Shown here: one piece after another, positions 21,489 through 33,197 of the stretch | Position numbering within the stretch: the first letter of the stretch is position 1 | Layout: the number at the start of each line of letters is the position of its first letter | Source of the DNA: Cervus elaphus | Taxonomy: Eukaryota > Chordata > Mammalia > Artiodactyla > Cervidae | DNA length: 64,000 nt | Direction: 5' to 3' | Assembly (NCBI RefSeq): GCF_910594005.1 | Contig: NC_057815.1 | Coordinates: 62,200,052 to 62,264,051 of the forward strand | Made by a program: the position numbers and the translations under genes | Notes under the pieces: model-generated | The model's database searches: none | Seen by the model: only the letters and a program-made list of their open reading frames with translations | Told to the model about the DNA's origin: nothing

Positions 21489-23457
21489 TAGTAGGATTTT
21501 TGTGGGTATCTTTGTTGTCTGTTTTCCAATCTTTCAGGGTTAGAGGTGGAAAAGGAGAAAAATCTTAGTTGTACTCTCTCTCTCTTTCACTCTTGACTTC
21601 TTTCAGCCAACTGTGTATTTTAGTATTAAATGATCAAATTTTTAAATGCAGTAGAATACTTAAATAAGTTAAAACCAAGTATGTGTTCTATGTTAGTTCA
21701 ATTTATCAATTCATTCAACAAACAGTTATTTAGCAGTCACTATGTTCCAAGTTCTGTCACAAATATGGTTTCCACATTATTTTGAAACAAAAAATGGCAT
21801 AGATTAAATCCTCATAAATTTGTAATTAAAGGTGATTACATTGAGATCTTTCTAATGAGGTTTTTTTAGAATATCTTATCTAAATGTTAATTGTGATACA
21901 CATATTCTGATGAGTGTTTTTTTAAGGCAAACTTTGTTGATCACTTTTCCCATGACCTGACACAAGATAAGGTTGTTTTTATTGCTGTTATTGATTTTAA
22001 AGGGTTATATTTCTGCTGTACTAAACTTTACAAATATTAACTCATTAATCCTCACAAGTCCAGGAAGTATTTTTAAATTAATCTGCACTTTATAATTGAT
22101 TAAATGGAGGCACTATGTAGATGAGACTTCTACATGTCCGAGTTGCTGTATGTCCAATTCCGAAACAGCCCTCTCTGACCTCTTCTTTATGATTTATTTC
22201 TTCTAAATTTTCACAGAGAAATGTATTAGAAAAAATAGTGCCATATAAAAATAATGAAAATAAAAATATTCAGCTTCATCATTATGATTGCTGAAGTTCA
22301 CTTTCCTATATTTCAGACCTCCACAGAATTGACTTTGCATTTCTAAATAGTTTGTTTAGCTTGCTTTTTCTTCCTTTTTCCTTTATGATTGTTGCTGTTG
22401 AAAACTAATTTTTATGGTATTATTGTTAATTAAGTCTCATCATATGATAATTATATTTTCTTCCTCTGTTCAATATTTTTTCTTTTGATGACAATTTTCT
22501 TTATCGGGCTTAATATTTGGTATAGATATCTCAGGCATTTTAACTCATTTTTAGAACTGTAGAACATTTTTACTGTTATTGTTGACAATTAAACACAATC
22601 TATCAGTGATAGTCCTTCCTATATAATTTGTCTATTTCTAGAAAGTCTCTGTACTTCTGCTTCTCTGAAACACAGCCTTTGCTAGTTTTGACACATGATT
22701 CTCATCCAGAAATCCCCCTTCATCTCCTGTCTGTGTCATATCACTATTTGTGGACCTGATTATTCTTATTTCTATATTTCTGACTGCATGGAAGACATGT
22801 TTCTGAGAATATCCATGTCTGAATATGGCTTGTTAAATTTATAATTTTGCTGGATTAAAAATTCTAGCTTTAACTTTATTTTCCTTCAGAATTTTGAAGA
22901 CATTTCTCTATTGTCTCCTAGATTCCAATGTTGATTTTAAAGGAACATTCTGATTCTTGATCCTTTATATGTTAATTATTTTTCCTTTATATTTCTTCAT
23001 TTATATGTCTTTTGGCCCTACACTAATTGAAAACATTTTACATTTTTTGAGTTTTGTAGTTTAATGGTAATAATAAAGGTGTAAGTGTGCTTGTGTATGT
23101 CTTATTGCAAAGGCACTTAATGAGTTTTTGAGACTTAGAACTCTATTCTATTCTTTTGGAAAATTTTTTTCACTGAATTTTGCTAATTTCTTCTTAACTT
23201 ATTTTTTCTTTGTATCTTTTTACAACTCTGTTAGTCAGATATTGGTTCTTTTGAATTTATTCTCACTTTTTGCTACTTAAATTTTTTTAGGTTCTATGTA
23301 TTTGCTACAGTTTCCAGAAAAGTTCCTTCATTATATCTCCCAAATATCTTCACATATTTTGTTGTCTAATATTATGAATTTCCATGATCTTAATTTTATC
23401 TCCTTATTGTTAATATACTATACATATACATATACATATATACTATATTTATATTTA
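21489..23457. repeat. 5' flank of OR52N4 copy A, with old L1-like antisense sequence
   Basis: 21660-22130 aligns with the copy B flank at 45240-45720 (ACTTTACAAATATTAACTCA against TTTTACAAAGATTAACGCAT) and partly with copy C near 57960. From about 22600 to 23300 it resembles diverged antisense L1 (CAGAATTTTGAAGACATTTC). No gene is seen. The receptor promoter should lie here, but I cannot place it. Confidence 0.55.
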
Positions 23458-23690
23458 AGTGTGTGTGTGCTCAGTCGCTCAGTCATGTCCAACTGTTTGC
23501 GGCCCCATAGACTGTAGCCCGCCAAGCTTCTCTGTTTTGGGATTTTCCAGGCAAGAATACAGGAGTGGGCTGCCGTTTTCTCCTCCAGGGGATCTTCCCA
23601 ACCCAGGGATCAAACTCATGCCCCTTGCGTCCCCTGCATTGCCACAACTGGCAGGCAGATTCTTTACCATAAGCACTACCACATTTATGA
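23458..23690 (-). mobile_element. Bov-tA SINE, antisense
   Basis: The tail starts with GTGTGTGCTCAGTCGCTCAG. The body runs through TGGGATTTTCCAGGCAAGAA. The head end near 23685 is degraded (GGTAGTGCTTATGGTAAAGA on the minus strand). Confidence 0.85.
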
Positions 23691-23754
23691 CTTGTATTTA
23701 TACGCCTGCATGCTAAGTCACTTCAGTCATGTCCGACTTATAGATATATATGCA

Positions 23755-23908
23755 TATATCCCTGGGTCGGGAAGATCCCCTGGAGAAGGAAATAGCAACC
23801 TACTCCAGTACTCTTGCCTAGAAAATTCTATGGATGGAGGAGCCTGGTGGGCTACAGTACATGGGGTCACAAAAAGTCTGCACGACTGAGCGACTTCACT
23901 TTCTATAT
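23755..23908 (+). mobile_element. BovA SINE, 5'-truncated
   Basis: It begins inside the head at CCCTGGGTCGGGAAGATCCC and ends GACTGAGCGACTTCACTTTC. A short antisense scrap (GCTAAGTCACTTCAGTCATG) precedes it at 23712. Confidence 0.83.
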
Positions 23909-23918
23909 ATGGGGCTTC

Positions 23919-24112
23919 CCTGATAACTCGGTAAAGAATCTGCCTGCAGTGCAGCAGACCCCGGTTCAAGTCCTGGGTTGGGAATATCTGCTGGGGAAGA
24001 GATAGACTGCCTACCGTAGTACTCGGGCTTCCCTAGTGGCTCAGCTGGTAAAGAATCTGCTCACAATGGGAGAGACTTGGTTAGATCCCTGGGTTGGGAA
24101 GGTCCTATTTTG
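23919..24112 (+). mobile_element. Composite Bov-tA heads without a tail
   Basis: There are two successive tRNA-like heads, at 23920 and 24026 (GGGCTTCCCTAGTGGCTCAG). The element stops after GGGAAGGTCC, so the BovB-derived tail is missing. Confidence 0.8.
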
Positions 24113-24324
24113 CTCCCTGAATGCTATTTCAGACTTCAAAGTTTTAATGATTTATTTTTATAACTTGCTTTGTTTTTTATCTTTTATTTTGGAAATGTTT
24201 CTTAATTGTCAATTTTTGACTACCAATTCACATTTAATAAAGAATCTTTATAAAGGTGATTTGAAACCCCAGGTTAGGAGTGAGTCTCATCAGTTGATAG
24301 CACTTAGGATCACTTTCACGCATT

Positions 24325-24460
24325 GGAGAAGGAAATGGCAACCCACTCCAGTGTTCTTACCTAGAGAATCCCAGGGACCGGGGAGCCTGGTGGGCTGCCG
24401 TCTATGGGGTTGCATAGAGTTGGACACGACTGAAGCGACTTAGCAGCAGCAGCAGCAGTA
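24325..24460 (+). mobile_element. Bov-A2-type SINE with (AGC)n tail
   Basis: TTGGAGAAGGAAATGGCAAC, then GGGGAGCCTGGTGGGCTGCC, then GACTTAGCAGCAGCAGCAGC. It is nearly the same subfamily as 1843-1978. Confidence 0.9.
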
Positions 24461-27400
24461 TCCTTCTAGGGACCTCTTCATTGCATCCTTAGTTATCAGT
24501 GTTTACCATATATCAGCTTATTAGTTGATTCTTCATTCCCTAGTTATCATTGGTGTTGACATAAGCTAATAACTGCAAAGCTAACAGACACCTTGTAATC
24601 TGCATTATAGACAAAAGAACAATATATGTTGACAATAAAAGAATATGTTTCCTTGATTACCAATATTGTCATCAAGTTTTTTTTCTGTCAGGTGTGTAAA
24701 ATTCTACTTTGTGTACATTATATTTTTCAGATAACTTTTACAGGCATTATCAAAAGTAACAAAACTAACAATTCACATATACATGTACATATACATACAT
24801 ATGCATAAAACACATGCACACAAACACCATAGATATGTGCATGTTTGTATGAGTGGAAAAAATTTAAACTTTAGAATATATTTTTGAAAAGTATTTGGCC
24901 AGCATAAATGAAATTGTCATAAGTGATGAAAAACAAGATTGCTGCTCATTTGTCCCTTTCAATATGTTTGATCAACCAACTCAATTTTAGGAATTCATAT
25001 AATATTGATAGAAGTAGAAAAGCTAGGGAAAACATAGATACACAGAAATTGAGAATGTAAAATATTCCAAAATTACCTGTGCTCTATTTTTAAGAATATA
25101 ATTCCTAAATATGAGATGGAATATCCTATTTATGTCCCTTGTGTTTTTCTTTTAATGGTTCTAGTGTCTGTTAATGAAACTAACTTTATTGTTATGTGAG
25201 AATATCTTATTTTCTATAAATTTACCAAACTCTTAAATATAGAAGCTTATACCAAGTAACAAAATATTAACCACAAATTAGACTTTTTCCTAATTACATT
25301 CAAACTGATTTTGACACATTAAGCTAAATTGTTCGCCAAAGAAAATGGATTCATACTGTGCTGTCAGTGGGTAAGTATTTCAATATATAAGAATTGATAA
25401 ATAGTAACATCAATATATGAATACCAGAACTTATCAAGTACAATATTTTATAGTCTGTCATTTATTCTTACTCCCAATTTCCATAGATAATCAATTTATT
25501 TCCTTACTAGACTCTCCTCAATTTTATGACTGTTTGTTCTCTCGATATGACAGTGGATTCCTCCAACTAAATTTGCCATCTAAAATAGATTAAAAAAACA
25601 GTCACAAATAGTGTCTCTAGAATGTAAATTAGATTCTCATTTGAGAAGAATAGGAGGGCAGGTAAAAAACAAGAGTTTGTGACCATGATGAAGAATGTAA
25701 CCATTCTGTAGCTATTCTCCCATTCTTCTTGTTACACTAGTGATTTAAACTTGACTTCCACTACAATAGAACCAAAGATGCCTATTTGTTTAGGAAAATA
25801 ACTAGATAGTCATAGTCATGATGGAAAGTTACACTGGATTGCAATCTGTGAGGAAATAAACATTTTCAGGAAAGCTCAATCTTTTACAACACTTCTGCCT
25901 TCAACTGGGTAGATGGAATCAAACACCAAGTTGTAAGAATCTTAACAGTCAATTCATATACATCCCAAAACTCTCCACTTCTTTATGCTGCCTACTAAGT
26001 AAAAGAATCCTGTCTGCACTTTCACTTTTATATGCCCTTTAATACCTTGTTTTCCAGTGAGGAAACAATAAGCTGAATGCAATCTGTTTCAGATGGTCAG
26101 TAGTTTGGTCAAAAAACATCACAATTCTACAAATATATATACACATGTACGCACACAATTCTCAGCTTTTTAATCCTTTGTTATCTGTACTATGGAAATG
26201 AGCATTTAAGGAAAAATATGTGTTGCAAATCCCAAGGGGAGATTTCAGAATACTGGAGGCACAGGTGCTCTTGTGGGAATCAAGCTTGCTCCTATGGGAA
26301 GATAAAAAGTAATGAAAGTTTTCGGTTCTTACTACCTATACAGTGGTATGTAAATAAGTGAATAGTTCCATATGTGTGTATTTGTGTGTTGTGTGAGAGC
26401 ATGCATAAATAGCAAGTAATGAAAATAAAGAAAATAAACACAAAATTTTAAATGAAAAATAATGACTTTAATATTTATTGCAGAATATTGTTTCTTTCTG
26501 TGGAAGACATTATGGGAAACAAATTGAAAGCACTTGAGTTACAGAATGTTTCAATTATTCACACATCCATCTATTTTCTTTTTATTTGTTTATTTTCTCA
26601 TCTCTCTAAATAACATCACTGAGTATTTAGTACTCCCAGAACCTTCACGTATAAGAAGAGGAAAACTGTGAACAAATTGTTAGATATATATTATGAACTT
26701 TTTCAGTTGTAATAATGCTGAATAATCCTTGTTAGAATGGGTTAATCGCATGTCAATTGAAAATCAATCAAATCACAAAACAATGATTGTAATATTAATG
26801 TTTTGGCACAGGTCTGCTAAATTTATTTATACTATATCTAAGATACACTTCATCTAATCATTTGTCAGTATTCTAATTTGAAAACTTAAAGCATACTTTT
26901 TGTGATCTGTTTCTACTATTTATTATCTCTTCTCCAAAATGTGTAGATGAAATCAAAACTGAAGTTGTGCAAACATAATAATCAATTAATATGCATCCAA
27001 AAACCCTCTCTGCCTTTTTTTATTGCTTAAAGAATAAATTAAAAATGCTGCTTCTACTCCTTCTTTTGTGTGTCTTTAGTACCTTAGTTTCTGGTTCAGC
27101 AGAGAGCTGAATGCAATCTGGTTCAGGTGTTTAGGATATTAGTCAAAAGATATCACGATTCTGCAATACATGTATATGCACAATCCTCAATTCCTTAATC
27201 CTTTGTTATTCATACTATTGAATGTGGAATTTAAAGAAAAATGTGTGCAATTTATTCCAAGAGCATATGCACAACATTAAAGATACACAGGCTATTCATG
27301 GGAATTAAACTAACTCCTATCTGAGAAGGAAAATGGAAGGTTTACATTCTTATCATCTATAAGATAAGACATAAACAAGAGAATAACTTCATATACATGC

Positions 27401-27590
27401 ATCTATATGCATCTGTTTGCTTTGTGTGAAGAAGTATATATAGGGGCTGTAGAATGAACACTGTAGTGTTTAATGAAAATTACTAATTTTGACATTTACA
27501 GAATTATCTAGAATATTTAGATGCCCAAAATTTGAGATTAATAATGATGATATAATGGCAATAACTAATAATAAAACATAACAACTGCTT
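24461..27590. repeat. Non-coding segmental duplicon, copies 2 and 2'
   Basis: 24530-26500 aligns with 1980-3960. 26880-27480 repeats the 3' part of that unit (AATCAATTAATATGCATCCA near 26980 against AATCAATTAATGTACATCCA near 3414). So the spacer was duplicated again within itself. No gene was found. Confidence 0.7.
25077..25311 (+). repeat. 235-bp near-identical direct repeat, copy 1 (source)
   Basis: It matches 27591-27825 over 235 bases with only 3 substitutions and no gap that I could find. The surrounding duplicon copies differ much more. This copy is in its expected place in the unit (compare 2560-2790), so it is the likely donor. Confidence 0.85.
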
Positions 27591-27825
27591 CTGTGCTCTA
27601 TTTTTAAGAATATAATTCCTAAATATGAGATGGAATATCCTATTTATGTCCCTTGTGTTTTTCTTTTTATGGTTCTAGTGTCTGTTAATGAAACTAACTT
27701 TATTGTTACGTGAGAATATCTTATTTTCTATAAATTTACCAAACTCTTAAATATAGAAGCTTATACCAAGTAACAAAATATTAACCACAAATTAGACCTT
27801 TTCCTAATTACATTCAAACTGATTT
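27591..27825 (+). repeat. 235-bp near-identical direct repeat, copy 2 (inserted)
   Basis: It is a copy of 25077-25311 placed exactly 2514 bases downstream. It is followed at once by a fold-back: arm AATTACATTCAAAC at 27806-27819 and its near inverse GTTTGAATGCAATT at 27826-27839. GTTAGTTGGATGATAA then occurs twice, at 27841-27856 and 27867-27882. It has no retroposon hallmarks. Confidence 0.85.
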
Positions 27826-27984
27826 GTTTGAATGCAATTAGTTAGTTGGATGATAATGGATCCAATGTTAGTTGGATGATAAAATCAATGCCTGCATATT
27901 TTTATTAATTGGAAAAATAAAACAAGTTTGGAAAGAGATAATTTCAACACTTAAATTTCAGAAATTACATTTACCAGATACATG

Positions 27985-28340
27985 TTTTTTTTTTTTATTT
28001 AAGGACAATTTCTTTACAATGTTGTGATTGTCTCTGGCATACACCAATGTGAATTAGTTATTATATATATATATCATATATAATATTATATTTTAATATA
28101 TTAATATTATATTATATTATTTATATGTATTCATTATTCTTTTTATATATTATATATTTTAATATTCTTTATATATTATTATCATATATATACATACACA
28201 CACACACACTTCCTCTCAAGCTTCCCTCCCCTCTATCCATTTCACCCCTGTTGGTTGTCACAGAGGGCCGGGCTGGGCTCCTTGTGTTATATAGCAGTTT
28301 CCAGCTAGTTATCTATTTTACACATGATAAGGTATATATG
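27985..28340 (-). mobile_element. L1 3' UTR, antisense, with AT/AC-rich microsatellite
   Basis: It opens with a T run, which is the antisense poly-A tail. ACAATTTCTTTACAATGTTG and CATACACCAATGTGAATTAG follow, as in bovine L1 3' ends, then a TA/CA expansion at 28050-28210. It ends with CAGTTTCCAGCTAGTTATCT. Confidence 0.75.
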
Positions 28341-28594
28341 TCAAAATTTTTAATGAACATTTGTTATATGTGTTTATGAAAAAAAGTTTTGACAATGTTA
28401 TATTAAAAAAAATTCTTCAAGTTTAAATGGACATTCACAGCAGGGCTATTTCAGCAAAATTATGACTAAATGAAAGCACATCCTACATACTTACACAATT
28501 TATTTAGTGATTTCCATTCTTAGATTTGTACATTATTTTGCAGAAAAATGATACAAGTTTATATGTAGAAGAAAACTTTTAGCACAGTGTTTTT

Positions 28595-29786
28595 TTACTT
28601 AATCATTTTTTATTGAGGTGAAATTCACATACCATTAAATTAACTATTTTACTCTTTGAAAAGTAAATTGAGGGCTGTGCAAATATCAACACTATATAGT
28701 TCCAAAACATTTTTGTTACCTCAAAAGGAAACTCCACAAAAGTTAATCAGTCACTCATTCCCCCGGTTTTCTAGCTCTTGTTAATAAATAATTCGCCTTC
28801 TGATTCAATGAGCTTACCTATTCTGAATATCTCATATAAAAGAAATCATAGAATACTTAATGATTTATGTTGGGTTTTTTCACTTAAGATGATGCTTTCA
28901 AGTTTCATCTCCATAACAGCATACAATTTTAATTTATTTTTATTGAGGTATATTTGATTTATAAAGTTGTATTGATTTCTGCTATACAGAAAAGGAATTC
29001 AGTTATGCATATACATACATTTCAAAATATTCATTCCCATTATTTTTTATCATAGGATACTGCATATAATTCTCTGTGCTATACAGTAAGCCCTTGCTGC
29101 TTATTCATTCCATATATAATAGTTTACATTTGCTAAACCCAGCTAAACACAATCTCCACTCCATCTTTCCCCCCATTTGCTCTCTCCAGTAAACCATACA
29201 TTTGTATTCTATATCTATGAATCTATTTCTCTTTTGTAAATAAGCTCATTTAAACCACTTTTTTAGATTCCACATGTAAGTGATATTTGTATGACTTGTC
29301 TTTCTCTGTCTGACTTACTTCATCCAGTATGACAATCTCTGGGTCCACCTGTGTTGCTGTAAGTGATATTGTTTTGTTCTTTTTATGGCTGAATAGTACT
29401 CCATTATATATATATATACTACATCTCCTTTATCCGTATATCTGTTGATGGACATTTAGATTGGTTCTATTTCGGATATTTCCCAGAAGTATGTAAAATA
29501 GTCTTGGCTATTGTGAATGGTGCTGCTAAGAACATATTGGTGCCTATATCTTCTTGGATGAGAGTTTTGTGTGGATATATGACCAGGCATTGGATTGCTG
29601 GATAATATGGCAATTTTATTTTTAGTTTTCTGAGGAGCATCCATACTGTTTCTCATGGTGGCTGTACCAGTTTATATTCCCACCAACAATGCAGGGGGGT
29701 TCTTTTTTTCCACATCCTCTACAGCATTTACATAGCAGTATATATTAGTACTTCATTTTATATGAATGATTAATAACTCCTTGTAT

Positions 29787-29821
<35 letters not shown>

Positions 29822-30260
29822 GTTTTGTTTTAACATTCAATAGATGAAGGGTTCTTCCTAGCTTTTTTCTAGCAGGGCTGCTATGAATATGAATGTACAA
29901 GTTCCTTTTTCATACAAGCTTTCCAATATTTTGGATAGACACTTAAGTGTTGAATTCTTGAGTTACACAGCAAAAGTGTCTTTCTAATTGCCAGAACTGT
30001 TTTCCACAGCTCCTGCATGATTTTATATTTCTACAGCAATGTACTAGGAACTCAATATGTTAAAATTACCAACACTTGCTAATTTCATTTTACAAAACAA
30101 AATAAAATAAAACTAAAAAACTCTTTTAGGGGAAATAGTGGTTTCTTGTGGTTTTGATTTGAATTTGTTTAATGAAAAATAATGAGCATCTTATCATATG
30201 CTTATAGGCCTTGTACATCTTCTTTAGAGAAATGCCTATTCAAGTTATTTATCCATTTAA
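28595..30260 (-). mobile_element. Old L1 3' portion, antisense, split by a younger L1
   Basis: The outer L1 occupies about 28595-28925 and 29740-30260. It is the same ancestral insertion as at 4435 and 51790. A second antisense L1 3' end (28930-29740) interrupts it. That one starts TTTATTGAGGTATATTTGAT and covers the ORF2 C-terminus (GGTGCTGCTAAGAACATATT, GGATTGCTGGATAATATGGC). An (AC)n(AT)n run lies at 29787-29820. Confidence 0.68.
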
Positions 30261-30660
30261 AAAGATATAAAATACGTTAGGATGTAAATGCACAAATGGA
30301 TGAAGTAAATCCTGTGCTTTCAGCAGCTATATAAAATGTACCTGGATTCAATTATCTAATTAAAAAGAAAGGTCTGTCAGATATTTGGTTTAATCGTGTC
30401 TATTCATCTTTGTCTGGAAAAGTAATGCATATTCCACTTGCACATCTCTTGAATTTCTTGAGGTAATGAGAATCAATGTGTTATTCTGCTTTAAATGAAG
30501 ATCTCTCTTGACAACTAAGATTACAAATATTAGCTTCACTACTTTTTTTAAAGTTTCATTTTTCACCACAAATTCCTTATGCTAACTGAAAAACTGCCAG
30601 TGTCAGTGTCCTTATCTCTTTTGCCATTTCAAAGTCTCAGAGAATATGATGGATACATAT
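30260..30660. repeat. Duplicated OR56B 3' flank (first of two adjacent copies)
   Basis: It aligns with 5270-5700 and with 30840-31250. It includes the sense L1 scrap near 30330 and the GAGATATTTGGTTTAA region. Confidence 0.6.
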
Positions 30661-30669
30661 TTGGAAAAA

Positions 30670-30760
30670 TGAGCACCTTCTCCATATTAATTGCTCTTGT
30701 TGTCTAGCTTAAAAACATATATAAACCCTGACTGACCCCCTTGCTCTTGAGTGCATATAT
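30670..30760 (-). pseudogene. Truncated OR56B C-terminal stub
   Basis: On the minus strand only the last part of an OR56B coding region and its stop region remain. GAGCACCTTCTCCATATTAA and CCTTGCTCTTGAGTGCATAT match 5713-5810 and 31250-31340, which are the ends of the two full OR56B copies. The match breaks at about 30760, before the TM7 NPMVY codons. There the sequence jumps to a second copy of the 3' flank. It is therefore the scar of a lost third OR56B gene. Confidence 0.72.
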
Positions 30761-31262
30761 TGAGCACTTTTCACGTGCTTGTTAGCAATTGTACATCTTC
30801 TTCAGAGAAATGTCCGTTCAAGTCCTTGATCTTTTAAAAAAGATAAGACACATCATAAACCCAATAGACAAATGGTAGGAGGAAGTGCTACCCTATCAGT
30901 AATTATATCAAATGTACATGGCTTAAAGGCTCTAATTAAAAAGAATAGAATAGTAGATATCTGATTTAACCACATTGTCTGGAAGTTTTAGCCAGGGCAA
31001 CTAGGTAAGAAAATAAAATATTTATTCTGCTTCTCTTTCCTTTGGATTTTTGAGAGAATCATCATTTTGTATAACAAAGAAATTTCTTGAAAAACATGCC
31101 AAAAAATTAGTTTTACTGCTTTTTTGGATGTATAATTAGTTGCAATAGATTACTTGAATCAACCAAAAAATGTCAGTGTTTCTTAGTTCTTCTTCCGTCT
31201 ACAATCCTAGGAGGATATAATGGATATATACATGGGGATATTACAAGGGTGAGCATCCTCTC
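30761..31262. repeat. Duplicated OR56B 3' flank (second copy)
   Basis: GAGCACTTTTCACGTGCTTG starts a block that repeats 30185-30660 and leads straight into OR56B copy 2. It contains the paired antisense and sense L1 scraps described at 5170-5420. Confidence 0.65.
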
Positions 31263-31266
31263 CAAG

Positions 31267-32226
31267 TTAGCTGCCTTGGCAATTCAGCTTAAGGAACTTA
31301 TATAAGCCATGTCTCTGGTCCTTGTTCTTGAGTGCATAGACCATGGGATTGAGGGCAGGAGGAATGACATTTTCAAGTACATTGAGTAGAACTGGAATGA
31401 GGGGAACTGTCTTTGTTGCACCATGGGTGACAGAAAGGACAATAAGAATTGTATAGAAAAAAAGGATTAGGATAAGGTAGGAAGTGCAAGTACTTAAGGC
31501 TTTAGGTGCAGCTTCTGCTGAGCTCTGCTTCAGCAGAGAGTGAAGAATTAGAACATAGGATGTAATAATCAAACCCAAGTCACTTCCCATGAGTGTCCAG
31601 GCCAGAAGTAACTGATAGACACTGTTGATTCTCTTGTCATCACAGGATAGGCTAGTGACTCCAAGAGTAGAATACAGACAGTGCTTGATTTGGTTTTTTG
31701 AGCAGTAGTGTCTCTGAGCAGCCAACACAAGCACAGGGATAGAAGACAGACTGTTTCTGACTGTCCTGAACACAGTGGCTTTGACCACAAAAGATTTGTT
31801 GATTATTGATGGATAGTGTAGTGGTTGACAGATGGCTACATATCTATCTATAGCCATGCAGACAAAGATGCCTGATTCCATAAACATAAATGTATATATG
31901 ACATACATTTGCAGAAAGCACTCAGGGAGACTGATAGACTTAGCATTGAACCACAAGATAGCCAAAATCTTGGGCGTGATGTTGGTAGCCATGCCCATAT
32001 ATACCACGGCCAGGATGCCCAGGAAATGGTACATAGGCTGGTGTAGTGTTGCCTCCTTGTTGATGATGATCAGCATAAGGATGTTGGCGCTGAGAGCTAA
32101 GAGGTAGAGCAGAGTCAGGGGCAGGGAGAGCCAGTGCTGCCAGCTGTGAATGCCTGGGAATCCCAAAAGAATGAACTCAGAGACCTGGAACTTTGAGCTG
32201 TTGGAATCTCTGAGGTCTTGGAACAT
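31267..32226 (-). CDS. OR56B1-like: Olfactory receptor, family 56 subfamily B-like (copy 2)
   Basis: A class I odorant GPCR of 319 residues with ATG at 32226-32224 (MFQDLRDSNSSKFQVSEF). The start lies 5 bases after a splice acceptor (TTTTTCCTCTTAG, AG at 32233-32232), as expected for an OR coding exon. Seven membrane segments are visible, with NSS at residues 9-11, C103, MAIDRYVAIC after TM3, KALSTC in TM6 and NPMVYALKNK in TM7. The closest human relatives by recognition are OR56B1 and OR56B4. Two hallmark residues are changed. The TM2 aspartate is Tyr76 (TAT at 32001-31999; copy 1 has Asp in AVVDMG). The ECL2 cysteine that pairs with C103 is Tyr185 (TAT at 31674-31672; copy 1 has HCLCSN, this copy HCLYST). 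The frame is open, but normal receptor function is doubtful. Confidence 0.85.
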   Translation of the reverse strand: MFQDLRDSNSSKFQVSEFILLGFPGIHSWQHWLSLPLTLLYLLALSANILMLIIINKEATLHQPMYHFLGILAVVYMGMATNITPKILAILWFNAKSISLPECFLQMYVIYTFMFMESGIFVCMAIDRYVAICQPLHYPSIINKSFVVKATVFRTVRNSLSSIPVLVLAAQRHYCSKNQIKHCLYSTLGVTSLSCDDKRINSVYQLLLAWTLMGSDLGLIITSYVLILHSLLKQSSAEAAPKALSTCTSYLILILFFYTILIVLSVTHGATKTVPLIPVLLNVLENVIPPALNPMVYALKNKDQRHGLYKFLKLNCQGS

Positions 32227-32239
32227 CTTCTCTAAGAGG

Positions 32240-33196
32240 AAAAATATGCAAGGCTACTATTCTTAATAATTTCTCCGACAGTGTTTGAAAAGGAGTTACT
32301 CAGGTTCATGATATTCTTGGTGGTAGTGGTGGTACAAAGTCATGGTCATTTTTATTCTCATCCCAGCACTAACATGTATTGTATATTCCTAGTGAAACAG
32401 GAACTTTTGTAACCTTAAGTGTTAGCTTAGTTCATCAAAACACAAACTTCATACCATAAGGCAATTCATACTGTTTTGTCCTTCTCAAGACTGAGGAAAA
32501 AAACATTAGTGAAAATTAGAACCTTGGTCACTATCTTCAGCCTGGAGATTATGGAATTTAGACAAAATGAAAGCCCTCTAATTTCACAGCCTGGCATCTT
32601 AAAGTTGGTTTTACTAAAGTGTTGGATTATTAGAGACTTAATATATACTATGAGTGTAAAGATTTTTGAGTATGGAGATATTTAGGTAACATTAAATTAT
32701 ATGATATTGATAATAACTTTTTTCTAGGTCATGAGATTTTATGAAATAATGAGTATTATTCACTTTAATTAAAATATATAAAGTAATTTATTATACACTT
32801 GTTTTAGTGAGTAAACTGATATCAAAATTGCTAATGACCTATATGAAATCATGTAACAAAAGGAGAGAAAAATAATTGAGATATCTCAGCATAATGTAAA
32901 ACCAATTGTTTCTGGTTTTCAGTAATTTTCCTCTACTTGACATAGTTTTGATTTTTGGAGCACTCCAGATAGTCATACTATAAAAAGTAAAACAGATAAT
33001 TAAAACTTAGCTTCAGAAAAATTGTTTGAAATGAATTACTGAATTAAATTACTGTGTAACTATCAAAATTTTTAAAATTTAGTCATTTGTTCATTTTAAT
33101 CTAAAAACTGAGATTTGCATAATCTGTTTCTCCTAAATGTTTGCTATTTATTTGTTTCCTTTCAATAGTTTAAATATTTAGCATGTATTATTAAGA
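32240..33196. repeat. 5' flank of OR56B copy 2, homologous to 6771-8100
   Basis: It aligns in blocks with the copy 1 upstream region. It should hold the promoter and 5' exon. No other gene is seen. Confidence 0.5.
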
Positions 33197-33197
33197 T

